From Siphonodentalium dalli (taxonomy: Eukaryota > Mollusca > Scaphopoda > Gadilida > Siphonodentaliidae), in assembly GCA_032622095.1 (NCBI GenBank), contig CP136069.1, forward strand, positions 109,024,278 through 109,088,277: 64,000 nt of DNA. Reading direction: 5' to 3'. Shown here one piece after another: positions 34,077 through 44,704 of this stretch; position 1 is the stretch's first letter; each line of letters opens with the position of its first letter. A model generated the notes under the pieces. The model did no database searches, was not told the DNA's origin, and saw nothing but the letters and a program-made list of their open reading frames with translations. The position numbers and the translations under genes were made by a program.

Positions 34077-34520
34077 GTATAAGTTGTGTCCCAGGTAAGA
34101 GACTTCCCATAGAGTGAATTGGCATTTTGTAGGTTTAAGTTTAAGGTTAGCCCTACGTATTGATTGAAATAGTTTGAAGGTGATCATCAAACGACCTTGA
34201 AAAACAAATAAGGTGATCAATATAACAGTCATATTTTCCATTGAAGATCTCGTAGTACTTCTGACATAACCATTTGAAAACTTGAAGGAGAGTTCATTTG
34301 TCCCATTGGTAATTGTTTAAATTGATACATGCCTCCAATGAGATGAATGCTGTCTTTGATCTTGATTCGTTGTTTAAACTAATTTGGAAATAACCTTGAA
34401 AAAGGTCAATGGATGTAAAAATAGTTGATTTTGACTTGCCTAACGCATCAATTAAATCTTCCAATCATGGTAAATGGAATGTTCCAGGTTTTTTGAGTGC
34501 GTTGACTTTGTAGTCCATGG
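34077..34520 (-). pseudogene. Ty3/gypsy reverse transcriptase fragment, degenerate
   Basis: Read on the minus strand, short blocks appear in the Ty3/gypsy RT order: SIDLFQGYFQI (motif A region), KTAF, a motif B block with PMG in place of PFG, a motif C where YxDD has become YIDH, and ANLKLKPTKC ... VSYLGH after it. Stops and at least two frameshifts separate the blocks, and the catalytic second Asp of motif C is lost. It is a dead fragment in a V-ATPase H intron, truncated on one side by the satellite element. Confidence 0.75.
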
Positions 34521-35401
34521 GCTGGTAGGACCCATCATACTGTCATACACCCCCCCCCCCCACTCATTTTGTTGGTCAAAACGAGTATTCTATATCAACA
34601 TTTTGTAAATCTACTAATACCTTGCAAAGGAAAAAAATAGTGTAATATGTGCCCTTCAGTTTTCTTAACCACTAGCAGAACAAAGCATAACCAATGTAAA
34701 TTGTCATTATAACTCTTTATTCGTGTCTCAAATCCGAGTGTTGAAAATGTAAAAATTAAAGACTTCAAAAGATGATATGGATGCTACAACAAAAGACCAT
34801 ACGTTTGGAATAAGGGTTAAAATGAATTTGTCATGCCTCATAAAGTACTAGGACAACCAGAATAGAACATTTAGTTGTCAGTTGATTAAGTAAGATGTTT
34901 AATAACCAAGTGTGTAACAATTTGCTCCCTTTTCGGAACTGCAGAGAATAATGTTCGGGATATATGTGAATACTCAACTTTTTAGCAAATTTGCCATTTT
35001 GCAAGCAATCTTAAGTAGTTTGGTCTAAAACACCTCATTGTGACACATGTGAAAAAATTGTCGAAATATGAAAAGAGACACCCGTTAATAGCTCAGTTTG
35101 TGACGATATGTACAAATTTCGTCCCCGAAGTGACTATATAGCATGGATGTTTTAGACTGAGAACTTGTAAATATTGAAATAGTAATTAATTTATGTAGTC
35201 TGCTGTTGGATATTCTGAGAATTTATTTCTTTGATATCATGTCAACTTTGGGTAATTGTTATATGATATGGCCTATTATGAATAAATGACTGCAAGTATT
35301 ACATTTATATTGTATGATTATCTGCCGTATCAAAAATTGAGGGTTGAACTATCTAAATGATTATTTCCCCATTCCTATGTAAATGTTATTGGTATTTTCA
35401 G
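34521..35401. other. Intron with no recognised feature
   Basis: Only a C-run at 34550-34561 stands out; the rest is A/T-rich unique sequence leading to the exon acceptor at 35400. Confidence 0.4.
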
Positions 35402-35527
35402 TTCCTTTGACGAATATACATCAGAAATAAAGTCTGGACGATTAGAATGGAGTCCAGTTCATAAGTCTGACAGATTCTGGCGTGAAAATGCCATCCGCCT
35501 AAATGAGAAAAACTATGAATTGATGAA
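35402..35527 (+). CDS. ATP6V1H: V-ATPase subunit H, internal exon (third in window)
   Basis: One hundred and twenty-six bases with acceptor TTTTCAG and consensus donor GTAAGT. The first T completes a Ser codon from the previous exon. The frame then reads [18 protein letters not shown] and [18 protein letters not shown], ending in NYELM and a split Lys codon (AA). The segment [18 protein letters not shown] is a hallmark at the start of the subunit H C-terminal domain, which contacts the V1 stalk. It is a clean open frame with strong family similarity. The remaining C-terminal codons (roughly 90 in the family) were not found downstream to 64000. The next intron is therefore longer than 28 kb, or the rest of the gene lies beyond the satellite array, or the assembly is broken there. 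Confidence 0.93.
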
Positions 35528-35633
35528 GTAAGTAGAACAATGAGATAAATGTATAATGAAGGTTTCCACTAGCTGAAAATAAATGAGGCTGTTGGTTAAT
35601 CTCCAACCCGATAGGACGACCATTCATGTATAT

Positions 35634-36190
35634 CTCTTTTTATGTGTACCCATACCAATGTTTGGATCCACCATCCGTGTCGCCATCTGTCTGTCTGTCG
35701 GTCTGTTCATAGACACTTGCTATCCAACGCAATATCTGAAATATTTTTTATCGGATCGTGTTCAAATCTTGCATGTTTATGATCCATCACATGTATAGTT
35801 TTTAGCTCACCTGAGACGAAGTCTCCGATGGAGCTATAGTCTCCGGTGGAGCTATAGTCATCACTCCTCGTCCGTCTGTCCATCCGTCCATCAACAATTC
35901 TTTGAACATCTTCTCCAGATCCATAGGCCCGAATGGGTTCATATTTGGTGTGGATGTTCCCTAGGTGACTCACATTCAGATTTGTTCAAATGAAGTGACC
36001 AGGTCAAACAGTTGCGAAGCTAGGACCATAAATCTTTCCCACCATAGTAATTCTTAAAACGACTTCTTCTCAAATTCCATTGGGCCGAATGGGTTCATAT
36101 TTTGTATAAAGGGTCCTTGGATGACTGTGGTTAAGATTTGTTCAAATGAGGTCACTGCGTCGAATGTGGGCGGAGCCAGTGACATAACTC
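35634..36190 (+). repeat. TTTTTATGTGTACCC-family repeat with an AGCTCACC element inserted
   Basis: 35634-35798 matches 42051-42255 and 10178 onward (GTGTACCCATACCA, CTGTCTGTCGGTCTG, ATAGACACTTGCTATCC). At 35799 TTTTTAGCTCACCTGAGAC begins. In the uninterrupted copy at 42256 the sequence GTATAGTTTTTGG reads on, so the insertion lies within the T-run. The AGCTCACC element has only its 5' ~390 bp here. Confidence 0.6.
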
Positions 36191-36213
36191 AATAAAAAAA
36201 CAAAAACAAATTG

Positions 36214-36436
36214 TTATTAGTTTTACAATAAGGTCTTATTAGTTTTACAATAAGGTCTATTAGTTTTACAATAAGTTAATTACGGTTTTAGTTATTAGTC
36301 TTATAATAAGTTATTAGTTTTACAATAAGGTCTATTAATTTTACAATATGTTATTAGTTTTGCAATAAGTTAATTACGGTTTTAGTTATTAGTTATACAA
36401 TAAGTTATTAGTTTTACAATAAGGTCTATTAGTTTG
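36214..36436. repeat. A/T-rich minisatellite (TTATTAGTTTTACAATAAG)
   Basis: About nine copies of a 21-23-bp unit, with occasional TTAATTACGGTTTTAG spacers that recur ~110 bp apart, suggesting a higher-order unit. It begins where the AGCTCACC element body ends. 36437-37485 shows nothing else recognisable. Confidence 0.65.
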
Positions 36437-37485
36437 ATAACGATAATCATTGATTGTGGGAAATCGTCTAACGGTTTGAAATATGTCTGTTGATTAAGAA
36501 AATATGCGATAGCTTTACTAATTGTTTGTTATTATATATTAGTTGAACAATGAATACCATTAAATTAAGTAGAACCTTAATTCTGCATCGGTCAACATTG
36601 ATTATGAATCTATATCTATTAAAACAGAATTGTCTCTTATTGAATCCAAGAACGACTATTGGTTTGAAAATGGAGACTATTGGTTTGAAATAGATTGCTA
36701 TTGAATGTGCGATGCATGTAATTGTTTTTCCAAACCACCATTAACTTTTATTTCATGTAATTTCCGAACGAATGGCCACCCATACATGACACACTTTGAT
36801 CGAACAAGCATGTCATGCAAACTCAGATTTTTTCTGTAAGCTATAATCACTGGTTTGACGAGAATCTGAGGCAATGGAGAATTTAAGTCTGTGAAATTGC
36901 GTTTGAAAATGCTTGCGATTTCAACATTTCTGCTATTGAACAATTTATTTTTCGTGTTCCAAGCGTTTTGATTTAGTTTCATCCTCCTCATTTAGAATTA
37001 CCATGTGTTTGTACGATTGGCTGAAAGCTGGAATGGAATCGTACATCATGGACAGGTAATTTTATTTCATAAATTAACCAACCTCATATTGCTCAGAATA
37101 TATCACTTTAACACTTCTAACTCGCATCGTTCCGTTTCCGGTGTTACTTTTCTAATCACTCACAGGTGTGACGTCACCACTGGAAAGCCCCTGCGTAAAT
37201 CAGTTTATCTACTTTGCGTCCTCTGAGCAACATCGTTTCTTATCATTTGTCTATATTATGACGGACTTATTTCACATTATAAGCCTCTAGCTTGGTGAAC
37301 GACACTTTATATGAGGATTATACAGTAAATTGTATGCCTCGTATTTTGGCCAGAATATGGCCTCATTTTACAAGAGATTTTTGTCTTTGTCCACGGAAAA
37401 AAATGGCGGAAAATTCCCTGTGCAGTATATAGCCTACATTGTCTCCAGCACCTCATAGCTCAAGATCAAGATAAAGGAACAGAAA

Positions 37486-38021
37486 GACCCCTGTGCTAGT
37501 GCCCGTACGGTATAAACTAGACATGGACTCATTCTCGGGCTGACAGCTCAGCAGAATCATTCCCATGAAAACAGATAAAAAGGACAGTCCATATTGCTAG
37601 TGCCTCTTGTCCTAGATAAAGGACTTCGTCGAGTTTACACTCAAACGGTAACTGTATCTGAAGTAGAATCAAAACGCTCAATTCGTGGCGAAAAGTCAAC
37701 GTTAGATTGAGACGTTTATGATGCAATAGTATCCCTGAAAACTCTTGACATAAGTCCCCTATGCTAGTGCCAGTATGGTATAGACTAGACACTGACTCAT
37801 TCTCGGGCTGACAGCTCAGCAGAATCATTCCCATGAAAACAGAGAAAAAGGACAGTCCATATTGCTAGTGCCTCTTGTCCTAGATAAAGGACTTCGTCGA
37901 GTTTACACTCAGACGGTAACTGTATCTGAAGTAGAATCAGAACGCTCAATTCGTGGCGAAAAGCCGACGTTAGATCGAGATGTTTATGATGCAATAGTAT
38001 CCCTGAAAACTCTTGACATGA
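37486..38021. repeat. 268-bp tandem duplication
   Basis: Two adjacent copies (offset 268 bp) with a few substitutions share CTCATTCTCGGGCTGACAGC, AAAGGACAGTCCATATTGC and CTGTATCTGAAGTAGAATC. A short echo (CAGAACGCTCAATCATGGCG) follows at 38122. Frames on both strands run through the repeat because 268 is nearly a multiple of three; none resembles a known protein. 38022-38457 is otherwise unrecognised. Confidence 0.6.
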
Positions 38022-38457
38022 GAGATTTGATACTACATGGCATAAAGGCCGAAGAAGAGCGGTACAATACAATCTCTTTTCGAGTTCAATTGCCAAATCT
38101 GTATCAGCTCCTGATTTAGTATCAGAACGCTCAATCATGGCGAAAAGGCCGAAGAAGAGTGATACAATTCTATCTCTCTATTCCTCATACATCTGATATG
38201 AGAGAATATGATTATGATCGATAGTACATGTGCTTCAAGTTGATATATAAAAAAAACAAAAAATCAACAAAGAAGAGAACCTCCATCAGTTTGGTTTGCC
38301 CGCCAGCAGGTGCGCATCGCTCAGCGCATGACGTCATTTGTTTATTCATAAATGTTTGGAGCCGATGCGCTTAATTACGAACGTAGAGTAGCTAATCTTG
38401 GCTTATCGTTACTGAAGACAGTAGCTACTCACTGTTTGAGCAGAAGTGATACCACAG

Positions 38458-41204
38458 TTTTTAGCTCACTTGAGACGAAGTCTCCGGTGGAGCTATAGTC
38501 ATCACTCCTCGTCCGTCGTCGTCCGTCTGTCCGTCCGTCAAGAATCATCTTCTTCTCCAGTATTCTAAAGCCAAATGGGTTCATATTTGGTGTGGATGTT
38601 CCCTGGTTGACTCAGACTCAGATTTGTTAAAATAAGGTCACCGAGTCAAATAGTTGCGAAGCTACGGCCATAACTCTTTCCCACCATAGTAATTCTTAAA
38701 ACAACTTCTTTTTAAGAACCATCAGGCCTATTTAGCTTATATTTGGTATGGAAGGTCCTTGGGTGACTGGGTGTCAGATTTGTTCAAATGGGGTCACTGG
38801 GTCAAATAGGGCAGAATCAGGGACATATCTCTATTCTCCCTAGTAATTATTAGAACGACTTCTTCTCCAGAATCATTAGGCCGATTTAGCTAATATTTTG
38901 TATGGTGGGTCCTTGTGTGACTGGGGTTCAGAGTTGTTCAAATGGGATCAGTGTGTCAAATAGGGGCCATGTCAGGAACATAACTTTAAAAAAAATATAT
39001 AAAAACAAAATATTTTTAAATTTAAATCCTTGCTCAATGAAAAAAAAATTCCAAATTCAAAATGAACAATATTTTTTTCATTTTAACCCCTGATTTTTTG
39101 TATTTTTTTTAGACACAAAATACCCCATTCCACCCCTTCCCTTCCACACCCCCCCCCCCCCCACCAATCTGCTCCGCCCCTGCACCTACTGCAGTCAAGA
39201 ACAAATTAATTAGAAAAACTGACACCATTGTAACATCCATAGAGTATGGTATTAGCCCCAGACAGAAAGAGTTAATAACACAGTCATCAATTCAGATGTT
39301 ATCTAGCTGGCTGACAGGTAGGTGTAAACATTCATGCTCTGTGTGTATCATTAACATCATATCAAAACAAAATGCTGTATGTCTGACATTTGCAGAATGA
39401 GGTCCCCAGAGGGTGAATTTAGTGATGCTACTCTGCACAGTAGGCTATCATCACCAAATACACTCTCCAGGGACCTCATTCTGCTTAGGCCTCATCTTCA
39501 GGGAAGTATACAGGGTCTTAAATTGACATTTCTACTTACTTTTTCCATTCTGTTCAGTTTCTATATCCCCTAATTTGCTGAAGATAAAATTGAAGTGCCC
39601 AATGGGTGCACATCACCAATTAACTGGATAACTTCAATATGCTCCTATGTCTCCCTTAGCAGTTGAGGCCTAAGCATAATGAGGTCCCCAGATGGTGAAT
39701 TTGGTGATGCTATCCCACCTTGCAGATTTGCAGCACTAAATTCACCCTTTAGTGACCTCATTCTGCAAAAGTCAGACACTATATTCAGACTTGGCTGTTC
39801 CACTATTATATTCTTAACCACCACCTATCCAGTTGTACTCATAATACCCTGATTTGCAAAGAAAACTTGGGGGGGGGGTATATTGGGGATGTCTCCAATT
39901 GTCCATCAATTTTGTTCTTCTCCACATACATATTAAAGACCGAATGGGTTTATATATTTTGACTCACATTCAGATTTGTTCAAATGAGTTCATCAGGTCA
40001 TATAGGTGAGAAGCCAGGGCCATAACTCATTCCCTCCATAGTAATTCTTCAAAAACCATCAGGCCTATTTAGCTTTTGGTATGGAGGGTCCTTTGGTGAG
40101 TGGGGTTCAGATTTGTACACATGAGGTCATTTTTAGGAAACTTTTGAGGAAAATCAGTTTTCTTCAACTCTTAAAATCTACCATTTGAAATTTCTAGATG
40201 AATGGATCTCATAGATGGGGATTCACATTTGTTCAAATAAGGGCAGAGATAAGAGATTTAACTCTCAACCACCCACTCTACCTGTATGTATGCTGTTTGA
40301 TACTGGTATAATAATATATTGATTTCTAAGCTGCCTGGGTGGGGGCAATGAGGCTGTAGATTTGATTTTTCAACCAGTAACAGTCCATATTTTCCTACTT
40401 CGGGTTAAACTGTTCGACCGAAATAGCCACAAATTTTAACATGCTTCCACCACAAGGACCATCAGGTCTATTTTACTGATATTTAGGGTTCTTTGGTGTC
40501 TGGTATTAAAATTTATTCAGATGTGGTCACCAGGTTAAATAGGGTGGGACCAGGGACATAACTGTATGTCTCTATAGTCATTCTTAAATTGTCTTCTCAA
40601 GAGAGGTTGGACTATTTAGCTTACATATAGTATGGAGGATCCTTTAGTGACTGATATTCAGATTTGTTAACATCAGGTCAACCTGTTAAGAAATGACAGG
40701 GCTATGGGGAGTTAACACTTTTGTGTTTAAAAAATCATTGAAATACCAAATTCATTAAAACATCTTCCTTGGAACTACCTAACTGATTAATCTGACATAC
40801 ATGTATGGTGTTTTGGGTCGATGGATAAATGGGCTTCAAACATGTCTAAATGGTTTTATAAAAAGGTGCTTGTGAGATTGGAAATTTCCAAAAATTGAGA
40901 AAGTTTGAGATGTCGGTTGTGAAATTCCAACCCAAGACTTGGGAGTCTGGAGCCCGGTCGGGAGGGGACTTGATGAGCTGGAGGAGGGGTGTGATCAGTA
41001 GTGTACAGTGGGTAATTTCAAGGTGGATATTCACCTTGAAATTACCAACTGTACACTACTGAAGCCTCTCTAGCCACATATCGTGTTTAGATCTACTTCT
41101 TTCAAAGTGATTATGAAAAGTTCTGACTATTGTGGTCTCCAGAGTCCCAGTCTCATCAGTCTTTGCAGTCTGGTGAGCGACCCCACAGTCGTTGACTGTC
41201 TTGT
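38458..41204 (+). mobile_element. AGCTCACC-family Helentron-like element, 2.7 kb
   Basis: 5' TTTTTAGCTCAC(T) with the GAGACGAAGTCTC hairpin, tandem body blocks (TTCAGATTTGTTCAAATGGGG, several copies), a C-run at 39150-39163, a G-run at 39868-39876, and the 3' end TCTGGTGAGCGACCCC, CAGTCGTTGACTG, CTTGT at 41204. A local inverted duplication at 41009-41055 (TTACCAACTGTACACTACTG and its complement) is specific to this copy. Non-coding. Confidence 0.65.
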
Positions 41205-42050
41205 ATATATTTACTAGCTGTTTTCCTGTGTCAAAGGATGCAGAAGAATTCTTAAATATTCCTTAATTAGCTGAGATAATGTTCAAGTGAATTGCCAATA
41301 AACATGCTTTTAAAGCAACTATACTGGCCAGGAGAAACATAAGAACATATACACTCAGTGTATCATCGCTGAGGAAGGCCAGTTTTGTTTATTGAGCAGC
41401 TATATTAGATATTAAAATGGCGTTTTCGACTACACAGCCCCTCTGATTACGGGTTACATACAAGGTCCAAATATACACACACAGCCGCATAAAAATCTTT
41501 AGCCTATTTAACCATATTGCTTTTCTGTTGCCAGGCAGCAGTATACATGTACATGGGCTAATTATATTAGGAACATGTACCCATACGCTGCTTAGAGTCT
41601 TGGATCTGTGGCGAATACTCTTAATCATGAGGCATGGTTAGACCAAGATTTCTATATAGGTATACTGGAGAATAGCCGTATAGATCTGGTAGAATTTGTA
41701 AATAATGAATGGAACTGTAACACCATATAGACCTATGAGTATATTTAATATCGCAAGCTTTAGGTTTGCACCTTCCTCGGGCGGCAGATAGAACAATACT
41801 AAAGTTAAAGTCAGTGTTACGACATCCCACGTTTAGGGTGTGATGTAATAGCGCTGGTAAACAAGAGGGTGGGCCAAATTCACATCCACGACGACATGAA
41901 CACCTTGTCCCGATTCATTCCGTCACTCAGGCTTCCAAACAGTGCTATCAATTTCTGCTCATCAATATTCCGTCTGTTTGTATCATGTAGGCCACCTTTT
42001 TACAGTGTTTTCCTGAACCGAAGTGCATGGCCACTGGCAGATTGTTCTTG
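41205..42050 (-). repeat. Penelope-like terminal repeat (pLTR-like) copy and flanking sequence
   Basis: 41655-41812 matches 49122-49270 and 50392-50540 (GTATACTGGAGAATAGCCGT, GGAACTGTAACACCATATAG). On the minus strand all keep the frame RSIWCYSSIHYLQILPD. Penelope-like elements often carry such repeats beside the ORF. 41205-41640 and 41830-42050 have no recognised feature. Confidence 0.5.
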
Positions 42051-43439
42051 TTTTTATGTGTACCCATACCATGTATGGTACACATAATGCCGACGTCCGG
42101 ATCAACCATCCGTCGTTCGTCCGTCCGTCTGTCCGTCTGTCTGTCTGTCTGTCTGTCCGTCTGTCCGTAGACACTTGCTATCCGATTCATTTACTCGAAT
42201 ATTTTTTATCGGATCTTGTTCAAATTTTATGTGCATGTTTATGATGACACACTCCTCACCTGTATAGTTTTTGGTATCGATCGGTTGATCGGTTTAGAAA
42301 TTATTAACACTTTGCATCCGCACATAGTCATGAGCTATCCGATGCTATAACCAATGTATTTTTTGTCTGATTGTTTTCATATTTGATATGTAGGTTTATG
42401 ATGACACACCCCTCACCTGTATAGTTTTTGGTATCGATTAGTTGATCAGTTTAGAAAATAATTAACCCTTCACACACATGCTATCCAATGTAATAAGTTG
42501 AACATATATCTTCTGATCTGCCTCATATTTCTTACCTAGGTTTTTCTTAGCACGGTCTTCATCTGTATGGTTTTTGGTATTATTTAATTAACCCTTTTCA
42601 CTCTTAATGTTTACTTAGAACTCACGCAAGCTGCTATGACTCAAAACATTTTTCATCTGATCTACACCAAATTTGGTACATGTGGTCCTCACCCCAAAAT
42701 ACAGATCAAGTTCAAATTTGGGTTTGATCCGATATATTTTAACAGAGTTATGGCCCTTTATAATTCAAGTGACTTATAATGTAGTTCCATGAAATACACT
42801 GGTATATGGTCGAATGGTGGACAACTCTATTGGAAATATAATGATAACATTCCCTGGTGTATGCCCATGTAGATTGTAAACAGCTCATGAAATGATTAAT
42901 TGCTACTTAGCTATGGCCAAGTGGTTAGATGGATACCAAGATAAACAAACAATATTATACTGATGGCTGGTTAATTGTCAAATTTGATAAATGACACCAG
43001 GCTCTTGTTTATCTAATTTTGAAATTTCATTACAGGCTGCCTGATAATTGACCCATGACCTACACAATTGTCTGCATATTCCATTGATATGCTTAGAAAA
43101 TAATTAACCCTTTCCAAGTTTCCAACAGATTTATGCTTTAATGCACATGGGCTCTTCCTCATATGTCTTATCTTGGGTTATCTTCACACTATTAACTTCT
43201 ATGGATTGTGGAATTGATTAATTGATTTTTGAAAAATATATTAACCCTTCAGACACATTCTTTTGATATTACATTAAAATAATGGCTAATAGCCAATATA
43301 ATTTTTATATGCAATAGGTTACAAGCAGATAAATCTACATTATTGTTTGTATTATGCAGAAACATATTAAATGAACCCTCTTGTTGAATCAGGTTCATTA
43401 GTTAATGAACATTCAATAAGACACCAATTGAATATGCTT
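42051..43439. repeat. TTTTTATGTGTACCC-family repeat with (GTCTGTCC)n microsatellite
   Basis: 42051 starts with a hairpin-forming ACCCATACCATG / GTATGGTACAC segment. 42117-42168 is a GTCC/GTCT microsatellite. 42190-42480 has two copies of a ~175-bp unit (CACCTGTATAGTTTTTGGTATCGAT). 42770-43439 is A/T-rich and unrecognised. Confidence 0.55.
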
Positions 43440-43746
43440 ACAGATTATAGGTGATGCATTATTTTGAAAATCAATATGGCAGATAATATTGCCAGGAACC
43501 TTATTTTCCCATCTGTTCATATTGTCATGGTTGACTGAATTTTGGGGACCACAGAGTGCTTACAAGATTAACAGTGAAGGTTATGTGTTTTAGTCTGCAA
43601 GCTACTTGTAAAATATTGTTATGTCTTGAAACCATTTGATTCAGTGTTACTTTCCTTTATATTAACTATGGTAATCTTTTCGATTTAGGGATCATTGGGG
43701 CCAGCATCCGCACCATATAATGGCTGTATAACATGGCTGTATAACA
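43440..43746. repeat. Block B, source-like copy of a duplicated 307-bp segment
   Basis: Identical by eye to 50034-50340 (offset 6594). It runs from ACAGATTATAGGTGATGC to GGCTGTATAACA. Here it is continuous with unique flanks on both sides; at 50034 it is sandwiched between two copies of another duplicated block. Confidence 0.8.
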
Positions 43747-44196
43747 TTATATAGATAACACTTTTGAATTATACTTTATAAACTACATGCATTTTTGACA
43801 TGATTGATAAACATAACAACTGGGAAGAATGGGGGGCGGGGTCATTAAAGTTCAAATTAAATATGAGATGGAATCCCACATGTTGTTCTATGCAGTCTGG
43901 CTTGTCAACTAATTATAATTTCTCTTTAGAAGTGAATGAGATTTGAATAGCTGGTAGTTTTGTTTCCAATGAGCTAACTTCAACTTATAAACATATCCTC
44001 AGAAATAACTAAACCCTTGGATCTCACATAGATAGGTCCTTGGATGAATAAGGATAGAGTTATTAGATTTAGAACACCCCCCCCCCCCTTCGCAACCACA
44101 AATACTTTAACCCCTTCTTAAGACAAATTATTTGAGCTATTGAATTCAAGATGGTGCTGATATATGGATACCTGTGTTCATATCTTTGATAAATTA

Positions 44197-44601
44197 TCAG
44201 TTATAGCTAATCGCTATCACCCGGGTATGGGTTAAACATCTGCCGATCGTGATCGGCCTCTCGTTTATATTTTGCCGATGACCTGTGATTCCTAGGCGAA
44301 GTTTTTGCCCTGTCTCCCTTATATAATGAGTATCCGGAAACTTGGCACACATGATGAGATACACCAAACCACTAGAATTACAGTTGAATGAGCCCTTCGG
44401 TCGGTAAATGTGACCATCCTTGGTTCTTGGAATATCGTTAGAGATTAGCTGACACGTCTTACATCTGGGCGTGTGACACGGTGTGGTCTTGGAATCCGAG
44501 AATGATGGTTGTGGTTTGGTAAATACCAGTTTATTGTGTCGGTTAGGTGTTTGCCTCGTGGCCACGACAGGTTTATCGGGCAGGACTTTATGTAGATATT
44601 T
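44197..44601 (-). pseudogene. Penelope-like element: GIY-YIG endonuclease fragment
   Basis: Minus-strand frame: KYLHKVLPDKPVVATRQTPNR, then a cysteine cluster CHTPRCKTC, then GSFNCNSSGLVYLIMC and HYIRETG. This is the linker, zinc-binding motif and GIY-YIG domain that follow the RT in canonical animal Penelope-like elements. The first motif survives as GLVYLI, but the YIG glycine is Arg (YIR). The C-terminal half of the domain is missing after GHRQNI, where the frame runs into a GCCGATCGTGATCGGC near-palindrome shared with 11322. The retrotransposed endonuclease is therefore inactive. Frame continuity with the RT piece ending at 47146 (DSDN followed by KYLHK) is exact once the intervening element is removed. 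Confidence 0.8.
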
Positions 44602-44704
44602 ATACCCGCCGCAACGAAGTTAAGGGGGGTATACTGGAGTCAGCTTGTCCGTCCGTCCGCCGTCTGTCGTCCGTCGTCCATTTGTCTGGAGCATTTCTCA
44701 GTCG

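Noticed and set aside
37529-38138. Paired ~100-codon minus-strand frames
   Set aside because: They reflect the 268-bp tandem duplication; the two copies repeat the same residues and match no family I know.
43683-43725. Possible exon after a GATTTAG acceptor-like site (repeated at 50277)
   Set aside because: The short frame matches nothing in V-ATPase H or another family I recognise, and it lacks a convincing donor.
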